Assembly: GCA_010093485.1 (NCBI GenBank) | Contig: MU001506.1 | Location: forward strand, 248,001 to 312,000 | DNA length: 64,000 nt | Source of the DNA: Karstenula rhodostoma CBS 690.94 | Taxonomy: Eukaryota; Ascomycota; Dothideomycetes; Pleosporales; Didymosphaeriaceae | Direction of reading: 5' to 3' | Shown here: positions 1 through 11,952 of the stretch, piece after piece | How positions within the stretch are numbered: position 1 is the stretch's first letter | How the letters are laid out: every line of letters begins with the position of its first letter | Translations under genes and position numbers: made by a program | The notes under the pieces: model-generated | What the model was told of the DNA's origin: nothing | The model's database searches: none | Seen by the model: the letters and a program-made list of their open reading frames with translations, nothing else

Positions 1-472
1 TGCTGGCAGCATTCCTCATAGCCGCTTTGGGGCACCATGCACTAGTCGGCTTGTATGAATGCACGGAATTGGGAGGCGCACCGACTGGGCTGGTTGCCGC
101 GATCGGGCTGGCCTCTACATCCTCCTCACTCTCGTCCTTGTTCTCGTGGTCATCCTCGTCGTCTTCTCGGCTATCCTCGCCTTCTTCTGCATCCGCATTT
201 TCTTTTCCTTCATCTTCTTTATCCTTCCTATTGAAAGTGGCCCAGAACTCGTCTGTCGCATCCGCAGGTAGAATGGGTGTGCCAATGGTCGCGTTCTCGC
301 GGCGCAGGGCGGGAGTTGCGGCGTTCGGGTAGATTCGCGGATCTATGAGATGCTCATTAGTATGGGCGTCACCCTCGACTGTAATGTGTAATATACTTGT
401 TTCGAGGTCTTCGCGGCGGCGCTTCGCATCAGGACCTTCCGGTGACCTCGCGGCACCATTTTCGGGCGCCAT
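1..472 (-). CDS. Partial acidic hypothetical protein, runs off left edge
   Basis: On the minus strand an ATG at 472 opens a frame of 157 codons with no stop before the window ends, so the C-terminus is missing. The start region is basic (KRRR near residue 18). A later stretch at about residues 85-125 is dominated by Glu, Asp and Lys, which is low-complexity and probably disordered. The plus strand shows this as an artefactual poly-Ser ORF. I recognise no domain. A basic patch followed by an acidic linker would suit a nuclear or chromatin-associated protein, but that is only inference. The ATG is the first in frame. Confidence 0.5.
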   Translation of the reverse strand, partial: MAPENGAARSPEGPDAKRRREDLETSILHITVEGDAHTNEHLIDPRIYPNAATPALRRENATIGTPILPADATDEFWATFNRKDKEDEGKENADAEEGEDSREDDEDDHENKDESEEDVEASPIAATSPVGAPPNSVHSYKPTSAWCPKAAMRNAAS

Positions 473-1532
473 GGGCTGATACGTCGAGTGGATATCTTCA
501 GACTGCGAGTATATTGGCTATCGGGATTGAGTTGAACGTTCGAGCAGCTTGACACGGGTTAAAGGTCCTTGGGCCACGGGTGTTTATATACAAGCGTCGT
601 GCGCGCTAGTGTTATGGTTGACTATACACAGGACGCACCCACTCATGGCGCCTGCCTAAAGCGCGACTTTAACTGCACAGGCCCTTGTAAACATTCACTG
701 CCTATTTAATCGTGTGGCCAAACTTGTAAGATCCATCACAGCCATCACAGAGCCTCAAATACCAGAGCTGCAGCAACGTATCGACCACAGTCGTTCCACA
801 CGGGCGTAAGGAACAACATTTATTTGAGCTAAATGCGCTAAAACGTATAAAATGTTGAAAACTGCGATTCAGTCTTTTAGAAAGCTCTAGACTAAGCTAA
901 CTGTTCATGACACGTTATATTTTACGACCATTACCTGTTGTCTCATGTGGCTTCAATATGTGCACTGTGATGTTAAGAAGTTGTACCAAAGTCTGATCGG
1001 ATTTACCAAATTTCAGCTGGACCTAAAGAAAGGAAAATTTGCGAAAAAACAGGTAAGATTCAGAGCGACTTTCATCGCGGTCGGAATGCAAAGGCTGGGG
1101 TCTGCCCACACTGTCTTTGTCCACCATGTTTGCTTCTGTATTCCTCGAGATTGAGGCACATTGCCACAGTGACTTGCTAGTAGTGATATTACAGTCTTGC
1201 CCTGTGGTTCATAATTAATCTTGCCCCGTTGATATGAAGGCGTCATGTCGTAGGGCCAAGTCGGTTATGGATGTTAGTGAATGCTCAAGCACCTGCATGG
1301 CAATTAATGCCTGCATGCTCAGATGATATCGTGCATGCTCCCACATGGAACACGAAGATACGAACAACTTGATATTGTTTGCGCTACGATGAAAGGTGAA
1401 TCCTCTGCTCTTACACTTGCCTGGAAGTGTCCACTTATCAACGCAAACGCTCGATTAATTGTTATCTAACACAAGCTCATACAGTTCCCAGGTTCATATA
1501 CCAGGCTGAACTACTGTGCTTTCTCTTGAACT
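473..1532. other. Intergenic, no gene seen
   Basis: Only short ORFs without recognisable protein character are present on either strand. A TATA-like tract at about 583-590 (tatataca) lies upstream of the minus-strand ATG at 472 and could belong to its promoter. Confidence 0.5.
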
Positions 1533-2160
1533 TCAGGGAAAGTATTCATCTGGATCCAAGCCCATGCCTCGGATCTCCTGCTTTTTTCTCTCCAGAATAT
1601 ACTGTGGGACCTTAACTACTTCGCCTTCCTGCAACCTCCTTAACACATCTTCCCCCTCCACTAAAACTATCGCGCGAAAGCAGGTTATGCATGTGTTGTG
1701 CGCACAGAGACACCCGCTATTAAACGCTACGATATATCGAGCGCATCCTCGAGCATCTACTGGTGTGAGACTTCGGTCAGATTCTCTGGCTCTTTGCTCA
1801 GATCGTGAGCGAAAAATGCGACGAAGGGTTTTTCTGGCAGCCGATATCGACGGTTGCGATGTTGGAGGTGCAACCCGACGTGGCACGGGTACCTGGAGCC
1901 ATGAACGTCCACATATGCAACAGACCCATATAAATATAGATCTTGGTAATGATTCAGGCTCACCAACCTGGTGAGGCACAGATACCTCGTACTCTACGCC
2001 CGGGATCTTCTGCAACTGTGGAATATTCAAGACGTCGAAATTATGAGAGCAGTGGCACGTTCTGCATCGGAAATACCCCAAAGGACGATCGATCCGAGCA
2101 TACTGTATTGTGTAGGTGTTGCGACACAAGTTGCAACGCCACGCGGCATCTGAAGGTATA
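1533..2160 (-). CDS. Cys-rich small protein, zinc-finger-like, 5' end unresolved
   Basis: The minus-strand frame ending at 1533 holds three paired-cysteine groups: RCNLC with RCRTC about 20 residues later, then WVCCIC, then CLCAHNTCITC near the C-terminus. The order C-x2-C, C-x2-C, C-x-C-x3-C-x2-C recalls small zinc-ribbon-like hypothetical proteins of Dothideomycetes. The frame is open up to a TAG near 2259 but contains no ATG, so translation must begin in an upstream exon I could not place. A CAG near 2208 is a possible acceptor. Residues between the second and third groups are basic. Nothing else points to a function. The stop is at 1533-1535. Confidence 0.45.
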
Positions 2161-4587
2161 TTGATCTGTGATTCGTATCCTTGTTGCGGGGAACTCGAGC
2201 AGAGCTGGCACAGGAGACAATAGAAAAGCTTCGAGAGGGTTCTTTTTGCAAGAAACTATACTGCGGTGTTCTGATAGTTGGTAAACTTGGCATGCTGTTT
2301 TTTGGGGTGCTGCTGCTGAGACGAGATGCAGGATTGCACTGGACGGGCTTCCTGAAACTCATTCTGTTTTCTGGGAGCGCTCACTGTGTCGGAACTTTGC
2401 TTATTTCGTGTGCACACTGGGAGCGTCGGTTTAAGATTACCTCTGGGGTGCATCTGCCCAGAGAGAACGAGAACCCTTCATGAAGGCATGGTCATCATCA
2501 CACAGCTGCTTCAAACCTTGTAGCGCGAGAAGTCATTCGTGCCGTAAGTGTGACTCCGTGAGAACATGATGAACTCTTCCTCATTTTACGCTCCAGTATT
2601 CATGGCTACAACACCCGCAGTTTCACTCTCGGGATGTCGCTGCGGACTACCACGATAGCAGTCTACCTCCTATTGCATATTTACACGTAACGAAGAACCG
2701 GCATTAATCTTTCTTTATGAAATAACTTCACAAACAGACACACATTTGCGGTGCCGCTTATATGCAGAACAGCCGTCAAATCTGTTCACTTAAAATGTGG
2801 AGTATGAAGAAACGACGCATTCGGGTGAATCGCGCAATGCAACATCTGCATTCACAAGACTCATGAGCAAATTCACACAGCTAGGCCGGTAGCAAGCATT
2901 GATGAATAATCGATGATCATACGTAAAGCGATGCGTTGTACAGCTATTGAGCTACCTAATTGACAGTTAATCTCTATCTGCATGTATGTGGTATTCGACC
3001 AGGATACTCCTTGTTTGTAAAGTGCGTATCTTGTAGGTACCCTCCCTTACAGGCCTAGCACGCTAGACTTAGTAACGAAAAAAGATTGTGTGGTCATTGT
3101 ATTCGATTTTAAAAGGAGGCAGCGGTACGAGATCAGCTCTTGGCGCTGGCGGCTTCAACACAGTTGACCCCTACTTAATGTAAGTGGCACCCTGGTGTCC
3201 GCGATCAGGGCACTTCCCAGCCTAAGGTCCCCCTAGGTTGCTGGGAGCGGTCATTGCACAGCGCAGCGCTCGATCCTGACCGGATCACTACACTCTCGCA
3301 CGCTGGGATCACTACAAATACACGTACCTCACGCTTTGGAGGATTATCCATGAACTATTCTCTTACGTGCGGACCGGAAGATCCGCATAGTAGAAGGTTG
3401 ATAGAACATAGACGCCGCGCACTGTGATAGTGACATCGGTTAGATGTGCAGCGGAGGTGCTCATGCTCCAGCTGCTGGTCCAGTGAACGAGAGGCCTCGG
3501 TGGTCTGCTCGGTATGGGCCTCGAAGGAAGTGCGGTCGGCCAACGAAGCGGCACTTTGATAGAAGTGATAGACAAGATAAAAGATTGAGAAACTACTCGT
3601 CACGGTAGCGAGCGTGGGGCGGTGCAGACCTGGGAGGAGGAGGGGAGGGGGAGGAAAGTAAACGAAAAGCAATAAACGATGGCCGACAAGCTGGGTGAAA
3701 AAGTGAGTTGTGCGGATGCCTTAAAAGGCGACCCGTGCCGAGAACACGGAATGGGAATCACAGCGGCCAGCGCTGGAGGTGCAGGTCAAGGGCAGGCGTC
3801 AGGGAATTAGCGCGTGACGCGGGGCAGGGGACGTCCGTGAAGTGAGCATGTAAAGAGATAGAAGAAGGTGCATAGTCTGTGACTGCTTTGTACAAGACCC
3901 GCAAGCGCCCCGTTTCAGCAAGCTAGCTCGCCGTCCCGGAACAGGTAAGTACGCATCGCGCGTCACCGTCGCTGCCATAAGGAAACAAGTGCCTGGGTGG
4001 GCTGGGACGTAAAGAGAGAAGAAGATGGTAACACCGGTCGTGGGCTATAAGGTGGCAGTGGTGGAGAGGTTGATGGCCGCAAAGGTACTTAAAGCAGAGG
4101 GGCTGCGCTTATCCGCTAGCGAAATAGTATTCACTTTCATGCGCACCATGCGCAGGATTTCTTCACGGCGAGCAGCGCCTACGTTGCAGAAGACTTTCAC
4201 TCGGGGTTTTTTTTTTCAATGGCTCTGCGCTAGTTCCGATTGTTACTGTTTGTCGGTATTCCAATGCACAGTAAAGTTCTCAGGCAAATGAAAGATGAAT
4301 AAGACGTGACAGTCACTCTAAGCTCTTAAGGTCCATCTTCTGCCCCATTCCCCAAGTATATCTATCGAAGAAGATATACCTTTCCATAAAATTATACAAC
4401 ATGAATACAAGCATCTGAATGATCCTGGAGTCTCACCCTTCATGGTATCATTTGGAGCTAGTCGTATCCCTTGATGCTGTTGCTGTAACCTCCTCACGCA
4501 ATTCACTGCCATCCGCTCAATGGTGCCTAGACTCATCCCATCATGCACATCTACACGGCGACCGCATCACGGTCCGGAAGCCGAATT
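2161..4587. other. Gene-poor stretch, no supported gene
   Basis: ORFs here are short, overlap on both strands and show no recognisable family. The region may hold the missing 5' exon of the Cys-rich gene (about 2200-2400), but I cannot fix it. The rest looks like non-coding or decayed sequence. Confidence 0.45.
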
Positions 4588-5587
4588 TCAGTAGTTCTTT
4601 TCCCTGACATTGCTCGAAGCAGGTTGATAAGGTGCATCATGCCGGCCGGCCCACTGAGGCAAGCCTGTGCCATAGTCCCCGACCATCAGTCCTGATATCA
4701 CGCGGTCGTTGGCCGGAACGTCGAGCAGCTTCATCTCGATCAAATTGTGTGCGGTAGTACCGAGCCGCTGGGGGTGAGTCCGGAATGGTGTGGATCTTCT
4801 TGCGAGAAGCAACTGTGATATACTTGAGTCGAGCGAGGTCGAATTTGCGCGCGCGCTTCCAGATATCTTGGGCAACATTGCGATACGCACTGAAGTCCTT
4901 GCCCCGTTGCAAAGCGATGTGCACAACTAGAATGTCCAAGCCTTTCGCATCTTTGAGCGCACACTGTGTACTGTCAGCTGCCCACGTTACTGCTTCAAAT
5001 CCGAATTGAACTTACCACAAATTCGTCGATAATCTTGCCACGCTGACCGGCACCGGAGGCGTATTGTAAGAAGACTCCCATTCCTTTGATCTCGGGGCAT
5101 CGCTCCACTATGATTTGACGGCGGAATTACTAAGGTATAGCTCCGTGCCGAAAACGAATTTGCAGTATTACACCGTGGTAGGACGCAAGCGAACAAGTAG
5201 ACCCTGTTGCAGTTCGGAATACCGTTGAGCGTCGATTATAGTAACGCGCAGTTTGGTTGACTGATTGAATAGCCGTGTAAGGACGCCTCCATCCACGGAT
5301 CGGTCCTCGCAGCCCTTTCTCGGATCCTTTAGGCTCGAATAGAAAGTCTTCATCACTTTCACCATGTGCTTCGGAACGTTGTGGCTCCGTCGTGATAGAG
5401 TGTCGACTAGTACGAGAGACTCTAGGTCGTGGCCAGCAGACAGCAACTGTTCCAGGAACGCATTTCCTCCTTGAACATTGAACAAACCAATTTTGTTGAG
5501 GGCGCGTATGCCATCACGGCCAAGGCGAGTCGCCACGTGGTCAGCATGGATCTGAGGGCCAACCAGGTTCAGTTCATTGCTGTGCAC
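4588..5587 (-). pseudogene. Decayed multi-exon gene, family not recognised
   Basis: Protein-like stretches lie on the minus strand in order: 5587 to 5168 (about 139 codons, with GLFNVQGGNAFLEQ and a leucine-rich tail), 5110 to 5023 (ending GKIIDEFV), then after a good intron (donor GTAAGT near 5022, acceptor CAG near 4978) a segment beginning CALKDAKGLDILVVHI. From about 4760 the sensible reading jumps to another frame (NLIEMKLLDV, then VGDYGTGLPQWAGR). The join from the first to the second segment does not close in frame with any splice pair I can see. So at least one frameshift, probably two, separates the pieces. The Leu-rich spacing could be a worn F-box/LRR-type protein, but I have no firm family. 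It lies next to another dead gene, which fits a decaying region. Confidence 0.4.
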
Positions 5588-5754
5588 AGGGCCGTTCTAA
5601 TACACGGCGGCCAGGAATCTGTCGACTCGTCTCTTACTCCCAGTTTTCTGGAAGATTCTGAGGCTGTGAACGACACCTCGATGCTGTAGGCTGTTCAAAG
5701 GGATCTAAATTCCATTGAGTGAGCCCAGATAGTCAAGGACAATTACACCTAGGT

Positions 5755-6705
5755 AGTAAGGACAAGTGTCAGAAGGCGCCATGCGAGAAGCACACTAGTC
5801 GATGTGACACGGTAGAAACAAATACAGTCAAGCGCGAAAGGAATGCGAGGGAGAACATCATCAAGCGTGGCTTTTGAACAACGAGCTTTCGCCGCGGAGC
5901 CAGTGTTGTTTTGTAGTCGCCGTTTGACATGGCGGCATTTGTCTCGGCAAAACCGTCTCCTGTATATCTGATATATTGAAGTCGCACGTAAATCCGTGTG
6001 AGTTGTTCGATACCTAGGAAGGCGGGACATTGCCCCTCGGTATCCAGAGAGGTAACACATTCTGCGAGACGATAGGACGTGCGCAGCGTTGCCTTAAGCA
6101 TCGATTTTGGCAACTGTATCTACGACACCCCAGATTTCGTCTGAACCATTGCCTTCCATAGGAATGCCCATGGAAGCCGTCACGTTGTTATGCGCACCAT
6201 CAGCGCCGATCAAATATTATGTGTATACAGTCTTGTTTCCGACGTCTTTTGTGGACTGTATCTTGGGATCCATGAAGAAATCGTTAAATCCTTTCTTTTC
6301 GCGAAGTCCAATCTTCGAAAGTGGCGGCATGCTGAGCCGCATTGCCTCTTTTATTCCAATTTTTGTTGAAAACACGCTTAACATGCACCTAGCTAGCCGT
6401 CGAAGTGAATAGAAATCTGCTCGGCCTTTTCATGATGGGACCCACAGCTGTCCTGACGATCCCTTCCCCGTGGTCTTTGACAGGGTCCCAAAAACACATA
6501 TCAGCGAGGCAGATATACAAGTCAAGCAACTCATGGTGCAAACCTAAGCTGGCGAGTACCTACAGAGTGTGTGCATTGGATCCATCTGCATGACAACGGT
6601 GATAGGAACTGGTTCCGCATCGTTAGCACGGAGGTGAGGTTGTTGCGAGCGAGTAGCCGGATAGAAGAAAGTCTGTTGGGCCTGCACCAACCACGAAAAA
6701 ACCTC
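5755..6705 (-). pseudogene. Dead phenol 2-monooxygenase-like FAD monooxygenase
   Basis: The minus strand keeps the landmarks of the phenol-hydroxylase/PHBH-fold FAD monooxygenases in the right order, but broken by stops and frame changes. First is the dinucleotide-binding motif VVGAGP (6677-6694), then ADG followed by VLASLGLHHELL (6520-6589, with an in-frame TAG at 6560-6562 where the family has a coding residue). Next come an FWDP segment, the FAD motif YLIGADGAH (about 6190-6215), SDEIWGVVDTV, and LTRIYVRL (about 5984-6004). A TAA sits at 6623-6625, and further stops follow at about 6385 and 6215. The C-terminal third with the GDAxH motif is missing, so the copy is also truncated near 5755. 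Live relatives have roughly 600 residues and hydroxylate aromatic compounds. Some stops can be explained by C-to-T changes, which would fit repeat-induced point mutation, but that is inference. Confidence 0.75.
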
Positions 6706-8049
6706 GTGTTGGTCCCCGAAAAGGGTGTCTCGGGAAAGAGGGGTAGCGTATATCGGGCTGATATAATCAACTGCCTGATGGAATAACGATCTGAAGTGCG
6801 CAAGCAATTCTCAAGGGTGCAACGCTTTCCACATGTACAGTGATAGCAGCCTGGGGAATCTCTGATGTGATACCAGGAGTGGTATTCACGGCGCGGTGGT
6901 CACGGCGCGAGTCATGCACAACTCTTTGGCGTTGTACTCGTGTTCTCTGGAACTAAGGTACTACTTGAGCGTACGATGATACCACTTCAGATTCCGATGG
7001 ATGCCCTATGCTGGCACAGGAGAAAGAGGCTTGTTCTCCCTGCCAGCTCTTCTTTCGCCTCTAACGCTGGTGTTGATGCGCCTGTTTCTCATCTGCACGA
7101 CAGGCTAACACATTGCTTATGTGACCCTCTGCTGCTGTTTTCGATGGTCCATGATGTAAGACGCATCAGCGGTAATCCCTAAGTCGCACCAAAGTCATCG
7201 AGTCGATGAATCGCTCCAATTTGTAGTTTGTAATTAGTCGGAATGTGAAGTTGGCGATCTCGACGGTTTCAATATTTGTAGAGTAAGTAGTCACCCCCTG
7301 CTGAACCCCGCTCGTGAGGATACAAGGCCAGATAAAATTGTCCAACGGAGCCTTATAGGCCGCTAAGCCGTAGTCAAGTCAAATGAGTGCATACCTTTGT
7401 CATGAATCAGTGTCCGTAGGCGCTGACGGTTTAAGCGTGTCCCTTCGATTCAGTGCAGGCTCGCTTCCGCTGAATTCAGTACCCATGGTAGTATTAGTCC
7501 GGCTTGTGTCAGACTCATAACAGATCACTAGTCGTGTTCTCCAGGGTAGTTCCAGAAGTTCAGCTTATCTGACTCTCTTATAGACCTGGGAATGCAGGCG
7601 TCAACGACGGTGGGAAGAGCTTTCGCCGCGTTGCCACTCGGGGTGAACGCAGCAATACATCATCCGAAGCTTTCCAGGCCCTACAAGTATGAGCATCACG
7701 ACCGATCAGTGAAATGATTGAGGAACGTCAGTAATAAAACAACTGTCCCAGTGGCGGCAAAACAGATCTTAGCCAGAAAAGTGGATACGGCTCGGCCAAA
7801 AGCGGCATTGGGTCACGTGACTATGACGTTTGTGTAAAGGAAGCACGCTACTAGGTGTGGATCCTCAAAACACACCAAGGCAGGGCCTAGAACATCCTCT
7901 GCACCGGAAGCCACCCCAATTTCACCCTTGACGCCTCCATTTACAGAAGGGGGCGCACAAATGGCTTCGATGCCAACTGCATACAGCTTTCCCGACACAA
8001 CAGACAAGGGACCAAGGAGCGTCTTGCGACGGTGGTGATCACCACCAAA
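6706..8049. other. Upstream flank, no intact gene
   Basis: No supported gene. A minus-strand stretch at about 7190-7383 reads as protein for some 64 codons (contains FIWPCILTSG and TNYKLERFID) between stops, and may be a fragment of another dead gene. The last 300 bases before 8050 should contain the histidine-kinase promoter; no clear TATA box was identified. Confidence 0.35.
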
Positions 8050-11000
8050 ATGAGCGCGCCGCGAATGCGCACTTCAAAAAGTGCACCGCGATGCCTGCGC
8101 GGCATCGGGGCGCTGGATTTGATCGAGCATGACCCCAGACCAACATTTGTGATCGACAACCAGGAAACTGACGAAACCGGCATCCCCGTGCCTTCTTACT
8201 GGAATACCGCTTTTTCGGAGTTCGACTCTGAGCAGACCTTGAATGCGTTTCTGAAGCCTGCGCTTGCGCTAAATGGCACTTTCGCAGCGATGGCGCCCAA
8301 GGGCTTCGCGGAGTTTAAAGACTGGATTGTCGGCACTGACGAAAGTGCGACCAGATCATACGTGTATTGCGATTACGCTTGGATCAAGATAACCGTTTCG
8401 AAACAATGGACGGTCATCAGTCGATTATTTACCATCAACACTGCGATCACTGGCAAGCCCACGTACAGCAAACCAGAAAATGCTATGCTGAAGTCGTCCC
8501 CTCGTGGCAAGACCGTAACTTTCGACTGGACTTACCCAGCCCCGCCCCAAAATATGACGGGTCATGTCTCATGGGCTCGCAGCATCAACTGGGCCAACAC
8601 ATCCTTGGGTCCTATGAATGAATGGTCGCCGCAACTCAGGAGTATTGCCACTCTCGTCATGCAGGATGCACGACCTGCAGTCGTGTTTTGTGGTCCAGAA
8701 CTTATCATGGTCTACAACGAGGCCTACATCGACCTACTGGGAGGATTTCATCCCTGCATGGGAGTCAGTGCTCGCGTAACACTTGAAGCGATTTGGGATC
8801 ATTACTTTGAGCCTTTGATAGCACGAAACCTCGCAGGCGAAACCATAGAAGGAACAAACAACCCCATCCAAATGGAACGCAACGGCTTCTTGGAAGAGAC
8901 GTACTTTTCTTGGAGCTTTATACCTATCTTCGATTCTGAAGGCGCAACCATCGCCCACTACGAACCTCTCGTGGAGACAACCAGGGAAATTGTTGCAGAG
9001 CGACGAGCTCATACAATCTTGCAGCTGAGCGAGGAAGTCCCGCGAGCACGCAACTTAGAAATATACTGGCGCAACGCGATCGATGTTTTGTCTCAAAATA
9101 CCAAAGACGTCCCATTCGCACTCTTATACTCGGCAGAGGCCTTGCTTGAATCCAGCTCCTGCTCTAGCACGGCCGAGAAGTTCGATGAGAGTCAGGAGTT
9201 TACGCTACGTGGATTTTTCGGTCTACCGGAGGATTCTCCTGCTGTCGTTGCAAAACTTGGAATCCATCAAAAAGAAGGATTCATGCCATATTTTCAGGAG
9301 GCATTGGCTGCGCGTGGCCCAATTAGAGTGGACCTTGAGCAAGGCTCCCCAGCGCATGAACTTGTGCGTGGGGTAGATTGGAAGGGCTATGGAGACCCCT
9401 GCCGAGGAGCTGTGATCTGTCCAATCACTCCGACATCGTCGAAAGATAACATCTTAGGCTACATGGTTCTTGGGCTTAACCCCCGCCGTCCCTACGATGA
9501 AGACTACCGCCACTTCATCATGGTTGCAAGCCGTCTAGTGTCCACCTCTTTAACTTCAATACTGCTGCATGAAGAGGATATATATCGCCGCGAGCGCGCG
9601 ATTGAGAACGCCGAAATTATGAAAACCGAGCTCAGACTGCAACTCATTGCCACGCAAAAAGAAGTTGAGCGTAACGCCATGAAGTTTCAGCGATTTGCTG
9701 AGCGCGCCGACGTAGGTATTTTCATCGTCGGTCTAGACGGAGTCTATTCTTATCGCAACGATACGTGGTGGAGAATTCTGGATCCGGATTACGAATATCG
9801 TGATGTAGAGCTCGAAGACGCATGGGGGGCACTCATCGACGAAGAGTACATTGATCCTGGCCAGGAAAAGTTTCGGACATTGATTGAAACGAAAGAGCAC
9901 CAGTAACCGTACCTGAATTTTCATTGACCGAAATATGGCTGATTCCTGAGACAGGACTTGGGAGCTACGGATCAAGAAAACCTGGACTGTAGACCACCCG
10001 AAGATAGATGATTCTAAACCGAAAGAAGAGCCTCGATGGATATTGATGACCATCCAACCTGAGTTATCAGAAAAGGGGGAGATTTTGGAAATCGTAGGCT
10101 GCTTCCAAGACATCAGCAGGCAAAAGTTTGGGGAGAAATTACAGGCGACTCAGGCCCTCGACGCGCAAGAATCGAAACGAAAATTGGAGAATTTCATTGA
10201 TACCACATCGTAAGTTCTGTAGACATGCTCATCTTATTGAGATAACTCTCAGAGGCCATCTGAATATGATCTCTATGTCATTGGTAGCTAATTGGAAATG
10301 CAGACATGAAATGCGCAATCCATTGTCTGCAATCGTTCAATGTGCCGACGTAAGGATGATCTGCGTGCATTCGGGATCCATGCTTACTGCAGTTAGGGCA
10401 TCATTTCTTCCCACAAAGCATTTCGAGAGTCTCCAGACTACCAAGATACATATAAACGCATCCTAGATAGCACTGTTGAAGCGGCGGATACCATTGTTCA
10501 ATGCTCAAAGCACATGAAGACTATTGTGGATGGTGAGGGGTTGGCCCAACACACGGCTCAAGAAATCTAACATGTTTCAGATGTCCTCACAATGTCGAAA
10601 CTGGATTCTGGACTCTTTGTTATGACTCCGGCAGATGTACCATTCCAGTCAATCGCTCGCGATGCGGTTAAAATGTTCGAAGGTGAAGCTAAGGCCGCCG
10701 GCGTCGCACTCGAGTATCACGCCGAGGATTCCTGCAGTAAAACAAAAATTGAGTATGTGTCCTTGGATCCGACGCGCGTCCTCCAAATTCTGATTGTAGG
10801 TACCATCACGACATATATTAAAAGTATAGCTGACAATCCAGAACCTCATCACCAACGCTATCAAGTTCACAAGGCTGGAGAAGACGCGTTGTATTAGTGT
10901 CAAGCTCGGAGTGTCATCCGAACCACCACTTCAAGGATTTGATGAGCGTGTTAAGTTTGATCGTACCCCAGGGGTAGAAGAGTCGCAAACGTTGCGGACG

Positions 11001-11932
11001 GACTGGGCCAAAGGAGAGGTCCTATATATCATCTTTTCGGTACACGACACGGGGCGTGGGTTAAGCGATGCCGAACACGATCTACTCTTTGCGCGCTTCT
11101 CCCAAGCTTCGCCTCGCACACACATCGATTACGGTACCTTGCTTTACTCCGGTCTGTTTCGGTTCAACTAACTGGATTTACAGGTGGATCCGGTCTCGGT
11201 CTCTTCATTTCCCGCCGCCTTACCGAACTTCAGTAAGCTCTTCTGCTCACCGTTTTCGGCCTCCCCCGCTAAAACAATCGCAGTGGCGGCGCCATAAGTT
11301 TTGCATCGGAAGCCAAAGTCGGCAGCACATTCTCCTTCTACGTGAAATGTCGCAAAGCCTCTCTGCCTTCGCCCAAGGACAAAGATGCAACCGACCTCAG
11401 CGTGCGCGCACAGTCCACCGTTTTAGCTGATCGCTCTCGTGACGTTAGCGAAACGCCCCCAGCTCTGGGTCGCAATCTGAGTGAGGTGAATTCCCTCGCC
11501 AAAGTCCTGATAGTAGAAGACAATCTTGTGAACCAGCGTGTGCTGGCGAAACAGTTAAAGAACATCGGAATCAACGTTGCCGTCGCGAACCATGGGGTAG
11601 AGGCTCTCGACCACCTCCGCAAATCCAAATACTGCATTCCTGAGGGTTCCTCTGCACAAGAGCTATCGTTGATATTGATGGACTGGGAGATGCCAGTGAT
11701 GGATGGCCTGACGTGTGTGCGCGAGATCCGCAAGCTACAGGCTCAAGGGATCATAAGGGGACATATCCCCGTGATCGCGGTGACCGCAAATGCGAGGAGC
11801 GAGCAGGTAGCGCAGGCGCTGGAGGCAGGCATGGATGACGTTATCAGTAAGCCATTCCGAATTCCGGAACTGTGTGCCTGTATGCATAAGACTATCCTCA
11901 CCGTGAAAGAGAAATGGGGACATGGGACATAA
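8050..11932 (+). CDS. Hybrid sensor histidine kinase with response-regulator domain
   Basis: A two-component phosphorelay sensor that autophosphorylates a His and passes the phosphate to its own receiver Asp, normally feeding a fungal Ypd1-type HPt protein. Eight exons give 1164 aa; introns are 9903-9954, 10210-10303, 10350-10396, 10533-10580, 10796-10841, 11134-11183 and 11233-11283. Start is the first ATG in frame (8050). Order: N-terminal region starting RCLRGIGALD; PAS-like segment near residues 190-310; GAF-like middle; second PAS at about 550-640; H-box SHEMRNPLSA with His704; N-box NLITNAIKF; G1 DTGRGLS; G2 GGSGLGLF; receiver with VEDN, phosphoacceptor Asp1082 in LMDWEMP and the K of SKPF. 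No membrane segment, so probably cytosolic and sensing an internal or diffusible signal. All catalytic residues I looked for are present. It ends 20 bp from the convergent gene at 11953. Confidence 0.9.
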
Positions 11933-11952
11933 ATGATACAACTTCTTACCAA

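Noticed and set aside
5429..5689. 86-codon plus-strand ORF
   Set aside because: Antisense to the more protein-like minus-strand segment of the decayed gene.
7190..7383. 64-codon protein-like minus-strand stretch
   Set aside because: Coherent composition but bounded by stops, no family recognised and no exon partners; noted only as possible relic.
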